From the NCBI GenBank assembly GCA_050260415.1, contig JBLNCE010000104.1:1-49623 (forward strand): DNA of 49,623 nucleotides. The letters run 5' to 3'. The notes below the pieces were generated by a model. That model saw only the letters and a list, made by a program, of their open reading frames with translations, did no database searches and had not been told where the DNA came from. Made by a program: the position numbers and the translations under genes. Source of the stretch: JBLNCE01 sp050260415 (GTDB lineage: Bacteria; Bacillota; UBA4882; JAAYXC01). Positions 34,801-42,438 of the stretch are shown here, one piece after another (positions within the stretch are counted from its first letter, which is position 1; every line of letters starts with the position of its first letter).

Positions 34801-35336
34801 CCATTCAAAGCGGAAGTAGCATCGATGGCCTGTTGAAACTTGGAAGTTTGATCGGAGCCGCCGGTGTTATCGGTAACGTAATCCATCAAATTAACCACAC
34901 CGGGCTGGCCAAGCTGCGGGGGGTTGACTTCGAGCGGATCGGCAAAGATGAATAGCTTCTCGAGGCTGTTTATGTAAATGATGAGTTTACGGGATTGGGA
35001 AATTGAGAAGGATAAGTCTTTGCCACTTTTCGTGCCGCTGATATTATAGCTCAGCGGACTTATTCTGAACGTGTTTATAGTTTGACTGGCCGTAACGACG
35101 ATATTGGCCGTCCCCGAAAAGGCAAAGCGGGCATAGCTGATGTCCTTGAATTTTTCGACAAAGACCGGCTGGCCGTTAACCGTTAAACTATAGGTTGAGC
35201 TCGTGACGGCGCCCGGTGTGTTTGTATATAGTACCAAGCTGTCGGCCTGCACTACCATCGATCCCAAAAAGATAGTAATACATAGGCTTATTGCGATCAG
35301 GAGCAGGAGATTAATTATACGATTTGCCCTTATCAT
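31836..35336 (-). CDS. Secreted modular GH28-like beta-helix enzyme with CBM32
   Basis: A 1166-aa protein. The signal peptide (INLLLLIAISLCITIFLGSMVVQAD) is followed by an N-terminal beta-sandwich ending in FIFADPLEVNPPQLGQPGVV and a right-handed beta-helix to about residue 500. Candidate catalytic motifs are SNQDGVDPDSSDG, MYTSDDAIAIK, KTALKVGSD and HADRC; the usual NTD is NQD. Then come Thr-Pro linkers joining module A (519-655), CBM32 (682-815), module B (839-975) and a C-terminal jelly roll (990-1166). GGAGGG precedes ATG 35336. It probably hydrolyses a pectic backbone or side chain outside the cell. The beta-helix is closest to that of the partial gene at the window end. Confidence 0.88.
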   Translation of the reverse strand: MIRANRIINLLLLIAISLCITIFLGSMVVQADSLVLYTNTPGAVTSSTYSLTVNGQPVFVEKFKDISYARFAFSGTANIVVTASQTINTFRISPLSYNISGTKSGKDLSFSISQSRKLIIYINSLEKLFIFADPLEVNPPQLGQPGVVNLMDYVTDNTGGSDQTSKFQQAIDATSALNGGSGGILYVPNGKYAVKELFMKSNVSMYLQSGALVQGSPHVADYPNLSVDGHSYTGCLVFFSHINNAKIYGRGTLAQNGTAQRAEDYSQHKRVSNLIACNNCGVYDVIVRDSGGFNFRIIRCTNITMKDFKIINDWVLSNQDGVDPDSSDGVLVDGVFMYTSDDAIAIKADEDLCTNTTIQNCVLWTVKTALKVGSDPDQGATNITFQNNDVIHADRCIGCYANLGWMDGINYFNNRSEDIGGNDKQMLIIMSQDGPGAHKIRNIKVYDYTAYFWSPNNSRIDGFDSSSKIENVEFKNLIIEGQLKMSAADAHIDLINTSNITFTSGGTTPTPTPTQTPGGALITNLSVNDSTNAADWSIQSNIQTGSTFYGDRAYTVSSLPSELTGQAWIRTANDSKSYGSDPLATFTLTAPATVYVVYDNRISSPASWLSSWTNTGLTLDLDNGNGFVIYSKSHSAGTVSLGPNGQSSGVNNYGVIAKPSGPVPSPTPTPTPTPTPTPTPTPTPSGSNLALNKPVTCSSEQVGYEATRAVDGDLAIRWQADTYPEWIQVDLGATCSVSSTQVCPYLDRAYQFKVEVSTNGTSYTQVVDRLNNTTGGSVITDSFTATNARYVKLTVTGASGYTGTWTSINEFRVFGSGGATPTPTPTPTLTPTPTPAGLISNLVVNDSANAVDWSIRSSIQTGDQLFGDRTYLIATLPSAYAGSDWIRTANDSRAYSGDPVATFRVNADADVYVGHDDRITTKPSWLSTWTDTGDNLVDNEGSAATFSLFKKTFVASTTVSLGPDGDTNKCMYTVIVKPAAGSATPTPSPTPTTPPLFSDDFQDGNATGWSVSGGIWSVVTDGTYVYRQGDNSIGNAMSYAGSTGWTNTVVQADMKILSFNGTDRLAGIMARFQDTNNYYRLALRSGNTVQIRKCVGGTSTDLASATFTVSTGTWYTLKFEVIGSTLNGYVNGNLVVSTTDTSLASGEAALCTYYASAEYDNVVVTQ

Positions 35337-35525
35337 GGAAATATCCCTCCGTTTCTAATCTAAATTCACGGGTTAATATGAAAAATTTATTAATTTTATA
35401 GAATACCTCCTTTCTATATGTCTTCATACTCTTTTTCCGCACCACCTCCAACGTGAGACTCAGGCCTTCCCCCTTCCCGCCGAGGGAAAAGGGGTGGGGC
35501 CAAAGGTGATGGCGAGTTCAACGGG
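35337..35525 (-). other. Leader of the 1166-aa gene; source of a duplicated segment
   Basis: This 189-bp gap has no ORF. The part at about 35425-35500 (CACCACCTCC, then GACTCAGGCCTTCC and a GC-rich CCCC/GGGG inverted repeat) resembles 31195-31262, upstream of the GH28/GH2 giant. This marks the edge of the duplication that includes GH130. No convincing promoter was found here, so the gene may be read from GH130. Confidence 0.45.
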
Positions 35526-36500
35526 TCAAACACAGAGCGCCACCAGATCGTTAACTTTGGCGGTTGCCAGACAAATCGCCGTATCGGAGGCACCGTAATA
35601 AATCTTTACCTCACCATTTGGTTCCACGATGACCCCGGTCGGGAAGATCACGTTCGGCCGGTAGCCGGTATCTCTTTCGTAAGGCATTTTGATCTCCAGG
35701 AGCGGCTCTTTCCGCCGGCCGATGATCTTGGATGGATCGTTCAGATCCAACAGCATCACGCCGGCCCGGTAAACCTTGGTGGTCCCTCCCGCCGCCCAGG
35801 GAAGCCAGTATGAGTCAGGCGTGACGATCTCCGCGCCGTGAAAGATGACCAACCATCCTTGCTCCGTTTTGATCGGCGGCGCGCCGGGGCCGATCTTATG
35901 ACCGCCCCATTCGACATCGTAGTGGGAGAGAACCAGCCGGTGCCGGCCCCAGAACTCCATATCCGGGGAATACGAGATCCAAATATCGTAGCCATGCTCT
36001 TTGCGGTAAGCCCGGCGAAACGGCCTGTCAAGCCTGGCGTAGAGACCGTTAATCTTCTCCGGAAATATCACCGCATTACGGTTGTCCGGCTCCGAGCGGT
36101 AGATCCTCTCCCAATGCTTAAAGTCTTTGGTCCGGGCAAGGCAAAGGTAGATTCCTTCCTCGCGCAGCCTTTCTCCGGTGGGATCGGAACAATAGGTCAG
36201 GTAATACCAGCCATCAATGAAGGTGAGACGGGGATCGTTCACATTATTGAATTCTTCGGGAGAAGGAGTGAAGACCGGTTCCGGCTCAACCTTGAAATTG
36301 ATGCCGTCATCGCTTTTGGCCAGCCCCAAACATTGTCTTCGTCCCTTTTTGTCGTCGACTCTCAGCATGAGCAGATACTCATCGCCGGCCTTGCAAGCGG
36401 CTGGATTATAGACGCGATCGCACGGATAGGGAATGTCTCTCGGGGTGATAATCGGGTTTCGCGGATAGCGAAGAATGCAGTCCGGCTCCTGATATAACAT
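35526..36500 (-). CDS. GH130-family beta-mannoside (mannosyl-glycan) phosphorylase
   Basis: A 324-aa five-bladed beta-propeller enzyme. Family signatures are RYPRNPIITPRDIP at the N-terminus, NNVNDPRLTFIDGWYYLTY near residue 88 (with the presumed catalytic Asp), NRNAVIFPEKINGLYARLDRP near 145 (phosphate/sugar site), GGHKIGPGAPPIKTEQGWLV near 200, and FPTGVIVE...KIYYGASDTAICLA near the end. No signal peptide, so cytoplasmic. It would split a beta-mannosyl linkage with phosphate to give mannose-1-phosphate; the exact disaccharide is uncertain because the family is diverse. A decayed copy lies at 31290-31718. AGGGGGT precedes the ATG. Confidence 0.9.
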   Translation of the reverse strand: MLYQEPDCILRYPRNPIITPRDIPYPCDRVYNPAACKAGDEYLLMLRVDDKKGRRQCLGLAKSDDGINFKVEPEPVFTPSPEEFNNVNDPRLTFIDGWYYLTYCSDPTGERLREEGIYLCLARTKDFKHWERIYRSEPDNRNAVIFPEKINGLYARLDRPFRRAYRKEHGYDIWISYSPDMEFWGRHRLVLSHYDVEWGGHKIGPGAPPIKTEQGWLVIFHGAEIVTPDSYWLPWAAGGTTKVYRAGVMLLDLNDPSKIIGRRKEPLLEIKMPYERDTGYRPNVIFPTGVIVEPNGEVKIYYGASDTAICLATAKVNDLVALCV

Positions 36501-36515
36501 GTCTACCCCCTAGTC

Positions 36516-36826
36516 TCAAGGCATCTGTTCCTCGAAGACGACTTCCTTTACGCCGAAGAGGGTCGCGATGAATCCGGCCCCAGGTTGGCCCGTAGACATA
36601 ATTGGCCATCCCCTGCGCTTCTGGCCTTGCCAATCAACTCCCAGAGCGCCTCGACCAACATCTTCTCGGAATCGTAAAACTATTCACGCAGATTGAAACG
36701 CGGATGGCTATCCCTTTCCGAACCGGCGCGCCCGGCAGGATGATGGGGACATAATCCGGTTCCCCGCGTTCATCGGGGATGGCTCTAAAAAAGCCCCGAT
36801 TCCCTGAACTGGACCTCACCCGGCAT
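36516..36826 (-). pseudogene. Decayed ~100-aa gene of unknown family
   Basis: Minus-strand pieces in successive frames join into a plausible protein of about 100 aa. ATG 36824-36826, with GGGAGG 6 nt upstream, starts MPGEVQFRESGLF. A shift in a T6 run leads to RAIPDERGEPDYVPIILPG and APVRKGIAIR. A second shift gives FNLRE, then an in-frame TAG, then FYDSEKMLVEALWELIGKA. A third shift leads to ANYVYGPTW and AGFIATLFGVKEVVFEEQMP with stop TGA (36516-36518). Three shifts and a stop make decay more likely than sequencing error. I do not recognise the family. It lies just upstream of GH130 on the same strand. Confidence 0.6.
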
Positions 36827-36844
36827 CCATGCCTCCCTCTCTGG

Positions 36845-36906
36845 CGCCATGACTTTGGACCCTGATTTCAGCATCAAGATGAGATTCTTGAACAAAGTCA
36901 TGGTCG
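36845..36906. repeat. Inverted repeat CGCCATGACTTTG, copy 1
   Basis: CGCCATGACTTTG (36845-36857) and CAAAGTCATGG (36893-36903) are inverted arms around 35 bp. The same arms occur at 43455-43492 around a 10-nt loop, between another pair of genes of this locus. It is a small dispersed stem-loop element. Confidence 0.55.
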
Positions 36907-36929
36907 CCCGGGGAGAGGGACAGACGACG

Positions 36930-37041
36930 GGGGTTTAGACCCGATGGCTCCCCTCTCCCCGCGGGCTTCGTCCGTGAGCTCAGCCGAACGGAGAGGGGCC
37001 GGGGGGTGAGGTTCTCCGGGGTTTTTCGCAGCTCTTCTAGG
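36930..37041 (-). repeat. Dispersed intergenic repeat, copy 4
   Basis: On the minus strand it begins TAGAAGAGCTGCGAAAAACC (its TAG is the stop of the oligogalacturonate lyase gene), runs through CTCACCCCCCGGCCCCTCTCC and TTCGGCTGAGCTCACGGACG, and ends GGGGAGAGGGGAGCCATCGG. It shares blocks with copies at 6605 and 9000. Confidence 0.6.
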
Positions 37042-38227
37042 GCGCGTCATTGGTGCTCAAGACCGGCAGGTCGTGGAAATCACCGACCTCCACCAGATAG
37101 ATATTGGCATACCCTGTAAGATCCGAGCTGTACATTACATACTTGCCGTCAGGTGTGAACCGGGGATGCGGGTGAGCGTGTTGGTTGTTGAAAGTGCTCC
37201 TATGGTAGGCGAGTATCCTCGGCCCGACAAAGCGATCCCCCTCGCGCTTGAAGAGCATGATGAAGGGCTTGGCGTAGCGGCCGTAGACGGGATGCGGGAA
37301 GTGCGCCGTCCCGTCCCCGACGAACAAATCCCGATCGTTGCTGGCGAAATGGGTGCAATGAAAAGGAAAATCGAATTCGAAGCGTTCGGTATTATCCCAT
37401 TTCGTGTAACCGTAGAACTGCCGCCCTTGATCCGCACGCTGGCGGCCGTGGTAACCGATGGTCACGCCGTCGGCAAGCCAATACTCGTGACCGATGGCCA
37501 GATGCTCGTCCTGGAGGCGGATCTTCCAGACCTTACCGGTTTCGATATCCAGCCCCCAGATACGCTGATCCACCCGTATCCAAGGGCCTTCATGGCAAAA
37601 GGTGAGGACATTGGGCAATACGGGGCTGGCATTGACATGCCCCATATGGTGACGATCCTCGTGCATGACTTCCAGTTTGCCCGTGGCGATCCCGATCCTG
37701 ACCACGCGGCTCATGGGTTTCCGTTCAAATAGCTCCACAAAGCGCGAATAGGCGAACCCGATCGCCGCGTCACCGGTCGGCTTGACGTCGTCGGCCAGCT
37801 GGAGCAGGGTACAGACGTATTTACCGTCCGCGGTCACCGAAAGCGTATTCCGGGGCACGAAATCGTCGCCGGCCTCGTAGACTGGACGGAGTTCCAGAGT
37901 CGCCAGGGGCAACTCGTAAAGGACCTTACCGTACCAGAAATAATGGGCATTATTGACCGCCGAGTAATATCCCTCCGGACGTTCCTCACCTTCGAGGTCC
38001 GTAAGCTGCGTAATGGTATTGGCCGGTAAATCATAACGAAAGAGGTTCGAAGCGTTCTCCCGGTCGGAGGTAAAGATAAAGGAGGTATTATTATTGAGCC
38101 AGCATGGATTGGTAAAATAAAGATGGTTGGAATGCCCTTTGTAGTCCGTAAGCTTGGTCACCCAGCGACCGCTGTGATTGTCTTTGTAACGAAAAACTTG
38201 ATCCTTCCATAACCGTCCCACGCCCAT
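37037..38227 (-). CDS. ogl: Oligogalacturonate lyase, polysaccharide lyase family 22
   Basis: A 396-aa seven-bladed beta-propeller lyase of PL22. Expected metal- and substrate-binding residues are visible: HHMGHVNASPVLP near residue 190, EHLAIGHEYW near 250, and FNNQHAHPHPRFTPDGKYV near 345, where Gln and the two His coordinate Mn in known PL22 enzymes. No signal peptide, so cytoplasmic. It cleaves unsaturated and saturated digalacturonate to 5-keto-4-deoxyuronate, the last lyase step of pectin breakdown. The start is ATG 38227 with GAGGAG upstream; an in-frame start at 38455 would translate a repeat. It follows the oxidoreductase gene and is strong evidence that the locus handles polygalacturonate. 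Confidence 0.95.
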   Translation of the reverse strand: MGVGRLWKDQVFRYKDNHSGRWVTKLTDYKGHSNHLYFTNPCWLNNNTSFIFTSDRENASNLFRYDLPANTITQLTDLEGEERPEGYYSAVNNAHYFWYGKVLYELPLATLELRPVYEAGDDFVPRNTLSVTADGKYVCTLLQLADDVKPTGDAAIGFAYSRFVELFERKPMSRVVRIGIATGKLEVMHEDRHHMGHVNASPVLPNVLTFCHEGPWIRVDQRIWGLDIETGKVWKIRLQDEHLAIGHEYWLADGVTIGYHGRQRADQGRQFYGYTKWDNTERFEFDFPFHCTHFASNDRDLFVGDGTAHFPHPVYGRYAKPFIMLFKREGDRFVGPRILAYHRSTFNNQHAHPHPRFTPDGKYVMYSSDLTGYANIYLVEVGDFHDLPVLSTNDAP

Positions 38228-38289
38228 CGCCGATCTCCTCTTTGCGCCCTTCTGGCCGTTCTCGGCGTCTTGACGGGAGATTGTTCTTC

Positions 38290-38467
38290 GGATTTTTCTT
38301 TGGGCCCTCACCCCTTTCCCCTCCCTCCTACGCCTTGGCTTCGGAGGGGCAGGCCCCCATGGACGGGCTTGCAGACCGTCGCTCCTTTGCAGCGAGGTAG
38401 AGGAGGGGAGCGAAGGGGAGAGGTACATCTTCGACCATGAGAAAACGGCTTTCACACGTCTTCTAGA
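38290..38467 (-). repeat. Dispersed intergenic repeat, copy 5
   Basis: On the minus strand it begins TAGAAGACGTGTGAAAGCCG (its TAG is the stop of the oxidoreductase gene) and continues TTTTCTC, like the copy at 12794-12822. A long GC-rich inverted repeat follows (CTCCCCTCCTCTAC ... GGAGGGAGGGGAAAGGGG). It fills the gap 38228-38462; no gene is seen. Confidence 0.55.
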
Positions 38468-39752
38468 AATTTACCAGACCATCGATCCGCACCGGCAGAC
38501 CAGTGGCGATGGACTTATTCGCCGCGATGCCCGTCAGGATGGACATGGCGCCGTCGATATGCGAGGCTGCTCTGTTGAACCGATCGGGCACGGGTTCACC
38601 GAACAGATCGTTCAGGAGAATCGGATCACCGCCGCCATGGCCGCCCTCGGCTTCATCGAGCGGTACATCATAGGGCTCGCCGAACATGGGGAAGACCGTG
38701 ATGATCTTCTGTTTAACGGCTCCCTCCTGCGAGGCCTGACCGCCCGCATTGACGTAGGCCTTCTCCACGATCGAAGCCTGGAGCCGCCCCTTGCTGCCGT
38801 TAAAAGCCACCCGGTAACCCTCCCACGGCATATAGGCATTGAGTGAATAGGTAAGAATGGCATTATTCCTGTATCTGACCATCACGCCCATGGTATCCTC
38901 GATGCTGATCCCGTCGCCAAAGACGCTCTGATCGCGATAGTATCCGTCTTCCCATTCGGCATCGAGGTACATGGCCTTATGTTTCTCCCTCTCCTCCAGG
39001 TGCAGGGCAAAAGGATCATCTTTGGCATGGACGCTGCCATATGCCCGGGAATAGAACTTGGTGATGCCCCGCTTCTCCGCATTCTCGCGCCCGTAGAAAT
39101 TGAGATCGCCCATGGCGAAGACGGTGTTAGGCTGGGTACCCAGCCAGAAATTGACCAGGTCGAAATGGTGGGTCGCTTTGTGCACGAGCAGTCCGCCGCT
39201 ATTGCGCTTGTCGCGATGCCAGCGCCGGAAATAATCAGCGCCGTGGCTGGTATTGAGCAGCCATTCGAAATGTACGGAAAAGACGTCGCCGATGACGCCA
39301 TCCATAATCAATTCTCTGATCTTGGTATTATGAGGCGCGTAGCGGTAATTAAAGGTAACTCTCAGGTTACGCCCTTCCTTTTTGACGGCGTCCAGGATGG
39401 CCTGGGTCTTGACCTCGTCCACGGTCATGGGCTTCTCCGTAATCACATCGCAGCCGAGCTCCATGGCTCTGATGATGTATCTGTGATGCGTCCGGTCGAT
39501 CGAGGTCACGATGACCGTATCCGGCCGCTCGCGTTCGATCATCCGATCGAATTCCTCGGTCTTATAAGTCGGCACAGGTTTGTGGCCGTATGTCTCCTGC
39601 AATACCTTATTGGCATAGTCCATGCGTGTTTGATTCACATCACAAAAGCCAACCAATTCAGCTGTCGAATTATACTCCCCGGACAGCGCCATGTAATAGA
39701 AATGCGCCCTGCCGCCTATGCCTACTTGAGCATACCTTTTCTTTTGTGACAA
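38463..39752 (-). CDS. Gfo/Idh/MocA-family oxidoreductase
   Basis: A 429-aa NAD(P)-dependent dehydrogenase of the Gfo/Idh/MocA fold. The N-terminal Rossmann motif is VGIGGRAHFY, followed by GFCDVNQTRMDYANKVL, the VTSIDRTHHRYIIRAMELG strand-helix, and the conserved EKPMTVDEV that presents the catalytic Lys near residue 97. The C-terminal sheet domain follows (about 130-429). It starts at TTG 39750-39752, with GGAGG about 10 nt before. Location between the lyase and a GH28 gene implies a role in uronate or deoxy-sugar metabolism, but substrate cannot be inferred within this promiscuous family. Confidence 0.9.
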   Translation of the reverse strand: MSQKKRYAQVGIGGRAHFYYMALSGEYNSTAELVGFCDVNQTRMDYANKVLQETYGHKPVPTYKTEEFDRMIERERPDTVIVTSIDRTHHRYIIRAMELGCDVITEKPMTVDEVKTQAILDAVKKEGRNLRVTFNYRYAPHNTKIRELIMDGVIGDVFSVHFEWLLNTSHGADYFRRWHRDKRNSGGLLVHKATHHFDLVNFWLGTQPNTVFAMGDLNFYGRENAEKRGITKFYSRAYGSVHAKDDPFALHLEEREKHKAMYLDAEWEDGYYRDQSVFGDGISIEDTMGVMVRYRNNAILTYSLNAYMPWEGYRVAFNGSKGRLQASIVEKAYVNAGGQASQEGAVKQKIITVFPMFGEPYDVPLDEAEGGHGGGDPILLNDLFGEPVPDRFNRAASHIDGAMSILTGIAANKSIATGLPVRIDGLVNF

Positions 39753-39787
39753 ATCATTCTGCCTCCATTATGATAATGGTGATCTCC

Positions 39788-39876
39788 TGAATCCGTGATA
39801 ACCGATTCAGACCAGGCAAAACACTGTCGCAAGCTCTCGTGTTATGTCTGGTGGTCTAACGAAATCACGGATTCAA
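39788..39876. repeat. Compound nested inverted repeat between GH28 and oxidoreductase genes
   Basis: Outer arms TGAATCCGTGAT (39788-39799) and ATCACGGATTCA (39864-39875) are perfect. Inner arms AGACCA (39809-39814) and TGGTCT (39852-39857) nest within. As RNA it would form a long stem just upstream of the oxidoreductase start. It may be a miniature element or a regulatory leader. Confidence 0.5.
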
Positions 39877-39905
39877 GGATCTATTAACGCTCCAACCTAC
39901 GATTC

Positions 39906-41453
39906 TCACTTGAAGACGATATCGGCGACATACCCGTTGGTGATGATCTTCGCCTCAGATAGGCTCATCCGTTTCTGCCCGGCGATCATCAAGTTCTCCA
40001 GGGTGACTCCGCGGATAAGATGCGTCCCATCGCCGCCGGTCAACTCGGAGATCCCGGGGCTGAATTTCTCGAACGTGCAATCCTTGATCGTGGCGTTGTT
40101 GACGTAGCCGAGACCGAGTTGCTTATCGTCCTTGATCTCCAAGACGATGTTTTGCTGTTTGCCATCGTCGCCGATATACTCGAAATAGTTACCGATCCAC
40201 TTCGGGCCCTCGATGGTGGCGCCCCGGTAACAATAGACGACGATCCCCCGGTCGGCATGAACAATATCGTTGTTCTCAAAGACGATATCGGTCATCTTGT
40301 GGCCCGGATTGACCTCCGTGCCGATCTTCAACGCTGACTTGCAGGTCCAGATCACGTTGCCCCTGAAGACAATGCCGTCCATATCCTGGTGGGTGCCGTT
40401 GTGGAGCTTCACCGCGACGGCGTCATCGTTGGTGCTGATGAACCCGTTCTCGATGAGGATATGGGACGAATCGTCCGGATCGAATCCGTCGGTGTTCGGT
40501 TCCTCGGGAAACTTGCCGTCCATGATGGTGGCGGAGATCAGCTTGTAGTTTGTGAATCGGAGAAGGCTCGAATTGACCAGGTGCACGGACCACGTGCCGG
40601 AATTGCGCAAGATGACGTCATCGACCGTACAGTCCTTGGCTCGGTAGGCCCGGACGAGCTTCGTCCGGGCCCCGGATACCCCAAGATTGGCCAAACGCAA
40701 GGCCTTGCCGTTGGCGTCGATCACGCCGCGGCCCTTAATTTTTACATTTTCGCAATCGAGAAGATGGATGTACTGTGTGCCCAGTTCACCCGCTGGAAAC
40801 TCGGCCAAAGTATCCACGCCTTTTAACATCGCTCCGGGCGCCAGGTATAAAGTCAGGTTGCTTTTCATCCTGAGTTCGCCGGTACGATAGATCCCCGCCG
40901 GAACATAGAGCGTACCGCCTTTTGCGGCCACGTCATCGATAGCCTTTTGGACCTTTGCTGTCTGTGGCTCGCCGGGTGAACTGATCACGCCGTAACCAAG
41001 CAGGCTATAAACGCCCGGTTGGCCCGGCCGCGGCGGATTTACTTCCGGGCCGTCGGCGAAGATGAAGAAACGCGTGAGGTTGTTGACCTTCAAATGCAGC
41101 TTCCGCGGCTCGCTCAGCGTAAAGGTCAGCTTGTTCCCGCTCTTGTCGGCCTTGATCCCGTACCGGTGCGGACTGAGATCGAACGCCCCGACGGCCTCCC
41201 TGGCCGTAATCTCCACGGTCGCCGTGCCGGAAAAGGCAAAATGCGCGTAGCCGACGTTCATCCCGGTCATTACCGTATCCACGGGCATTCCGTTCACGGT
41301 CACGGAGGGATAATCCTTATTGACGTCATCCCCGGGACAACGGGGATAGGCAATGACGCCATCAGCCGGACTCGCGGCCCGCAAGGATCCGGCAAATGTC
41401 ATCGCCAGCAATGCAGCCGTGCAAATACCCCCAAATGCCAGAAAGCGATTCAT
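39906..41453 (-). CDS. Secreted GH28-like beta-helix glycosidase
   Basis: About 515 aa. The chosen start is ATG 41451-41453 (AGAGGATG upstream), followed by signal peptide FLAFGGICTAALLAMTFAGSLRAA. An N-terminal beta-sandwich (about 25-150) ends in FIFADGPEVNPPRPGQPGVY, and a right-handed beta-helix fills the rest. Acidic motifs are NTDGFDPDDSSHI and STNDDAVAVK; the classic GHG and RIK of polygalacturonases are replaced by KSALKIGTEV and IVHADRGIVVY. No linkers or CBMs. It acts outside the cell on pectin or its side chains (by context). It is upstream of the oxidoreductase and downstream of the importer on the same strand. Confidence 0.88.
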   Translation of the reverse strand: MNRFLAFGGICTAALLAMTFAGSLRAASPADGVIAYPRCPGDDVNKDYPSVTVNGMPVDTVMTGMNVGYAHFAFSGTATVEITAREAVGAFDLSPHRYGIKADKSGNKLTFTLSEPRKLHLKVNNLTRFFIFADGPEVNPPRPGQPGVYSLLGYGVISSPGEPQTAKVQKAIDDVAAKGGTLYVPAGIYRTGELRMKSNLTLYLAPGAMLKGVDTLAEFPAGELGTQYIHLLDCENVKIKGRGVIDANGKALRLANLGVSGARTKLVRAYRAKDCTVDDVILRNSGTWSVHLVNSSLLRFTNYKLISATIMDGKFPEEPNTDGFDPDDSSHILIENGFISTNDDAVAVKLHNGTHQDMDGIVFRGNVIWTCKSALKIGTEVNPGHKMTDIVFENNDIVHADRGIVVYCYRGATIEGPKWIGNYFEYIGDDGKQQNIVLEIKDDKQLGLGYVNNATIKDCTFEKFSPGISELTGGDGTHLIRGVTLENLMIAGQKRMSLSEAKIITNGYVADIVFK

Positions 41454-41533
41454 CAGCGTATCATCCTCTTGCTTCAAATGCATCCCCTTCCCACATGCTC
41501 ACGTCGGAGGGGAATTAGGGGTAGAGGGGCTTG

Positions 41534-42409
41534 TCAACCCTTGATCGATCCGACCATCATGCCCTTGACGAAATGCTTTTGTAGGAACGGGTAGACCATC
41601 ATGATCGGCAGGGTGGCGACGACGATTACCGCCATTTTGATCGTCACCGGCGGGATGTAAACTTGTTGTTCCCCTTCACCGACCCCGGTTTCAGAAAGAA
41701 GCACGATACTGCGCAGGAGCACCTGGATGGGCCATTTCTTCGGATCGTTTAGGTAGAGCATGGCCGACATGAACGTGTTCCAATGCCCCACGGCGTAAAA
41801 CAGGGAGAACGTGGCGAGGGCGGGGAGGGAAACCGGCAGGATGACCTTCCAGAGGATGATCAAATCGTTGGCGCCGTCGATTCTGGCTGATTCGGCCAAC
41901 TCTTTCGGGATCTGTTGAAAGAAGTTTTTCATGATGATCATATTAAAGGCGCTGATCGCCCCGGGCAGAATCAGCGCGGCGAAGGAATTGATCAGACCCA
42001 GGTTCTTGACCAGCAGATAGTTGGGGATCATGCCGCCGCTGAAGAGCATGGTGAAGACGACCATGAACATGAGCGTCTTGCGGCCGATGATGTGTTCGTG
42101 GGATAACCCGTAGGCCATCATGCTGGTCAGGATGATATTTACCGCCGTGCCCACGACCGTGATAAAGACGGAGACCAATAGGCTGCGAATAAAGACGCTG
42201 GTGGTAAAGATATACCGGTAAGCGTCGAAGGTGGGATGCTCCGGAATGAAAACGAATCCTTTTTGAAGGATCTCCGCCGTCGAGGTGAAAGAAGAGATGA
42301 AGATGTACAAGAACGGGAAAAAGGTGATCAGGGCGAAGAAACCCAAAAACGTATAGTTAAATACATCAAACGCTTTACCTAACGGTGTATTCATCTTGCG
42401 AGCGGACAT
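41534..42409 (-). CDS. Carbohydrate ABC transporter permease, LplC type
   Basis: A 291-aa six-helix permease. The start FNYTFLGFFALITFFPFLYIFISSFTS is typical of LplC/YtcP permeases. The EAA loop is ESARIDGANDLIILWKVILP near residues 180-199, and the end is FLQKHFVKGMMVGSIKG, diagnostic of this subgroup. AAAGGGGT lies upstream of the ATG. It follows the LplB-type gene by 29 bp. In Firmicutes such systems import oligogalacturonides or other plant oligosaccharides; no ATPase is encoded here. Confidence 0.94.
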   Translation of the reverse strand: MSARKMNTPLGKAFDVFNYTFLGFFALITFFPFLYIFISSFTSTAEILQKGFVFIPEHPTFDAYRYIFTTSVFIRSLLVSVFITVVGTAVNIILTSMMAYGLSHEHIIGRKTLMFMVVFTMLFSGGMIPNYLLVKNLGLINSFAALILPGAISAFNMIIMKNFFQQIPKELAESARIDGANDLIILWKVILPVSLPALATFSLFYAVGHWNTFMSAMLYLNDPKKWPIQVLLRSIVLLSETGVGEGEQQVYIPPVTIKMAVIVVATLPIMMVYPFLQKHFVKGMMVGSIKG

Positions 42410-42438
42410 AACTCTCGACCCCTTTGCCCCGGACTCGA

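Noticed and set aside
38228..38455. Extended N-terminus of oligogalacturonate lyase starting at 38455
   Set aside because: It translates a dispersed intergenic repeat; PL22 homology and a GAGGAG site support the start at 38227.
39788..39876. Integron attC site
   Set aside because: The GTTAGAC/GTCTAAC-like box is present only once and in the wrong orientation, and no integrase or cassette array is seen.
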